Assembly: GCF_900188325.1 (NCBI RefSeq)
Contig: NZ_FZPD01000001.1
Location: forward strand, 248,001 to 312,000
Origin: Ekhidna lutea
Lineage (GTDB): Bacteria > Bacteroidota > Bacteroidia > Cytophagales > Cyclobacteriaceae
DNA length: 64,000 bases
Direction of reading: 5' to 3'
Under the pieces are notes generated by a model. It was not told the DNA's origin. It searched no databases and was given only the letters and a program-made list of their open reading frames with translations. Position numbers and translations under genes: made by a program. Every line of letters starts with the position of its first letter. The stretch's first letter is position 1. Shown here piece by piece: positions 62,299-64,000 of this stretch.

Positions 62299-63360
62299 TT
62301 ATAATTCAATAAAATTCACCTCTTTCTCCTTTTTAAAAAGCACCTTACTTCGATCCTTCCTCGCATCCGTGATAAAAATTTGCTGAAACCGGTCATGGTC
62401 CAACAAGAGAGAAACCAGCAGCTCGATTCTAGAGTCATCCAGTTTATCAAAAATATCATCAAGCAAGAGAAGTGGCTTTTTGCCGGTTTTTTCTTTTAAG
62501 AAATCATAAAGAGCAAGTTTGAGTGCAATGATGAACGTTTTTTGCTGCCCCTGAGAGCCAAACTTTTTAATCAGTTCCCCATCCAGTAAAAACTCAAAAT
62601 CATCTTTATGGCTACCCATCAGGGTACGCTGCATGATCTGATCCTTTTGAGCATTGGCTTTGAATCGACCCTCAAAACCCTCTGTAACGTGTGTTTTAAA
62701 ATTCAATCCCGGCACTTCACCACCTTCATGAAGATCTGCGTAGTTTTTTTGAAGAAATGGAAGAAACACCTCCTTCATTTCCTGCCGCTTGTTGGAAATG
62801 TCGACTGCCAGCGGAATTAACTGGTCATCGTACGTTTCAAGCAGCTTTTTATTGAGACTTCTTCCGTCCTCGATTTTAAGCAGGCTGTTTCGTTGTTTCA
62901 GTACTTTGTTGTACTTGAGAAGTGATTTCAAGTATTCCCCGTCAAACTGAGAAAGCGCCCCATCAAAAAACTTTCGCCTTTCCTCGCTACCCTCTTTAAT
63001 CATGGAAGTGTCATCCGGAAGCACAATAACAAGCGGTACTTTTCCTATTACATCACTTAATCGCTCCGGTTCTTGCCCATCTATTTTGAGCGTTTTTACT
63101 TTTCCTTTTTCAAACTGAATTGCGATTGTCAATTCTTCATATGTGCCAAAAAGCGTAAATGCCCGTTCATCGTGGGTGATTGCGAGTCGGTCCTGAGAAC
63201 CAACTGCACTCTTTGTAAAGGATAAATAGTAAATGGCGTCAAGCAGATTGGTTTTGCCTACCCCATTTTTACCCAACACACAATTGATCCTTTCTCCAAA
63301 CTCGAAAGAGGATTCGGGGTGGTTTTTGAAGGAAGTAAGTTTTAAGCCCTTTAGGATCAT
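62299..63360 (-). CDS. recF: DNA replication and repair protein RecF
   Basis: ATG at 63360 gives 353 residues; a TTG 9 bases upstream is less likely. RecF is an SMC-like ATPase that helps load RecA at gapped DNA. Walker A is GKNGVGKTNLLDAI, the signature is GSQGQQKTFIIALKLA, and Walker B is PLLLLDDIFDKLD. The gene is bounded on both sides by copies of the same inverted-repeat element. Confidence 0.95.
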   Translation of the reverse strand: MILKGLKLTSFKNHPESSFEFGERINCVLGKNGVGKTNLLDAIYYLSFTKSAVGSQDRLAITHDERAFTLFGTYEELTIAIQFEKGKVKTLKIDGQEPERLSDVIGKVPLVIVLPDDTSMIKEGSEERRKFFDGALSQFDGEYLKSLLKYNKVLKQRNSLLKIEDGRSLNKKLLETYDDQLIPLAVDISNKRQEMKEVFLPFLQKNYADLHEGGEVPGLNFKTHVTEGFEGRFKANAQKDQIMQRTLMGSHKDDFEFLLDGELIKKFGSQGQQKTFIIALKLALYDFLKEKTGKKPLLLLDDIFDKLDDSRIELLVSLLLDHDRFQQIFITDARKDRSKVLFKKEKEVNFIEL

Positions 63361-63376
63361 TTCTAACAAATTAAAT

Positions 63377-63484
63377 CCCCTCCCGGGAGGGGTTGGGGTG
63401 GGTTTTTACAACACATTTTATTCAAAAATGACAGCTTTAAAGTTACCCACCGTTCCACGTCGGCTCTTTCTCCTCCGAGGAGGA
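63377..63484. repeat. Inverted-repeat element, copy B, upstream of recF
   Basis: The left hairpin is the perfect palindrome CCCCTCCCGGGAGGGG (63377-63392), followed by GGTGGGTTTTT-type sequence. The right end is TCCTCCGAGGAGGA (63471-63484). GTGGGT and ACCCAC form an internal pairing. The layout (GC-rich hairpin, G-rich segment, T-run, spacer, matching arm) parallels copy A at 62208-62296. Confidence 0.65.
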
Positions 63485-63610
63485 GACTAATCGTGTCATT
63501 TTTGAATATCGGAATATCTGGAAGCAGATAAAGGCAAATCTTTTCAACTCACCCTGTTTTACGCTAATTTCGCTATCCGTTTAGCAAAGTAAATCAAACA
63601 ATTGGGTCCT

Positions 63611-64000
63611 ATGGCGGCTAAAAAGACAACAAAAAAATCAGGTGAGTTTTCGAAAGAGCAGTACATGGAGTGGTTTCGCTCAATGCAGCTCATGAGGAGG
63701 TTTGAGGAAAAGGCAGGTCAGCTATATGGTCAGCAGAAAATTCGAGGATTTTGCCACTTGTATATCGGGCAAGAAGCATGTGCTTCAGGAGCTGTTTCAG
63801 CATTGGAAAAAGATGACAAATGGATCACGGCGTATAGAGACCATGGTCATCCATTAGCATTGGGGACCGATCCGGGGCGAGTGATGGCAGAGCTTTATGG
63901 AAAAGCTACTGGCGTTTCCAAAGGAAAAGGTGGATCCATGCACATGTTTGATAAGGAGGTAAACTTCATTGGCGGTCACGGAATTGTTGGCGCTCAGATT
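63611..64000 (+). CDS. pdhA: Pyruvate dehydrogenase E1 alpha subunit, 3' part cut off
   Basis: The first 130 residues are visible, from an ATG at 63611. After a Lys-rich start the E1-alpha family signatures appear: MRRFEEKAGQLY, GFCHLYIGQEACASGA and TAYRDHGHPLALG, then GKGGSMHMFDKEVNFIGGHGIVG. The thiamine-diphosphate GDG motif would lie beyond the window. E1 of PDH makes acetyl groups for a lipoylated E2, the product of the lipA/lipB pathway encoded here. The 122 bases between repeat copy B and the start show no confident promoter, although TAATTTCG near 63573 is one base from the -7 consensus. Confidence 0.93.
   Translation, partial: MAAKKTTKKSGEFSKEQYMEWFRSMQLMRRFEEKAGQLYGQQKIRGFCHLYIGQEACASGAVSALEKDDKWITAYRDHGHPLALGTDPGRVMAELYGKATGVSKGKGGSMHMFDKEVNFIGGHGIVGAQI

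Noticed and set aside
62208-63484. Insertion sequence around recF
   Set aside because: No transposase frame is present and recF itself is intact; the flanking elements are short non-coding repeats.

Overview
This window comes from a Bacteroidota chromosome, most likely a gliding member of the Cytophagales. The evidence is the gliding-motility lipoproteins GldJ, GldD and the membrane protein GldE, a secreted PKD-repeat protein with a type IX secretion (T9SS) sorting tail, Bacteroidota-restricted families (DUF4175, DUF4301, DUF6452, DUF6048), bacillithiol genes (bshC, ytxJ), a general lack of Shine-Dalgarno sequences, and several TAnnTTTG-type -7 promoter elements. Base composition is roughly 40% GC by eye. 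I saw no transposase, integrase, prophage, CRISPR array, rRNA or tRNA. The region reads as stable core chromosome.

The main result is a candidate replication origin with its segregation sites. The non-coding gap 948-1327 holds a DnaA-box cluster beside a very AT-rich tract (13% GC over 961-1020). On the minus strand two DnaA boxes overlap by one base, followed by a short GC cluster, a trinucleotide-periodic stretch and the AT-rich tract. This is the order of the basal unwinding system described for Bacillus oriC. At 5770-5785 and 5807-5822, just upstream of mnmG (gidA), lie two near-perfect ParB-binding parS sites. A point against is that 38 of 56 genes to the right of the proposed origin are on the minus strand, opposing a rightward fork.

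Layout. 1-10.5 kb: a leftward cluster (118-aa protein, DUF4175, RsbW-like ATPase, ybeY, parS pair, mnmG, methyltransferase, Ig-like lipoprotein, origin, TPR protein). 10.5-16.4 kb: comF, gldJ, mfd, and a gene-free stretch that may carry a small RNA. 16.4-25 kb: S1/P1 nuclease, TerB-like protein, DUF4301, a two-component pair, a membrane protein with a truncated paralogue, rnr and a 3'-5' exonuclease. 25-30.6 kb: rhomboid-like protein, lipB, manA, yraN, purN, purH. 30.6-39 kb: T9SS-exported PKD/CUB protein, recG and a tandem pair of M57-type metalloproteases. 39-42.9 kb: the mutY-ssb-gldE-gldD operon diverging from an HU gene. 42.9-48.7 kb: TPR protein, a 29-residue basic protein, rng, a 17-residue-repeat secreted protein, ytxJ, an envelope protein and lipA. 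48.7-58.8 kb: a TerB-ABC transporter fusion, then a leftward run rimO, bshC, a D-amino-acid PLP enzyme, a GH3 enzyme, bestrophin and a lipoprotein. 58.9-64 kb: DUF6452/DUF6048, a DUF4139 protein with an inserted carboxypeptidase-regulatory-like domain, dciA, recF flanked by two copies of an inverted-repeat element, and the start of pdhA.

Several themes connect the genes. DNA replication and repair is dense (oriC, parS, recF, dciA, ssb, mutY, recG, mfd, HU). RNA processing is represented by rnr, rng, ybeY, mnmG and rimO. Lipoylation (lipA, lipB) goes with pyruvate dehydrogenase, and gliding/T9SS components go with a T9SS cargo.
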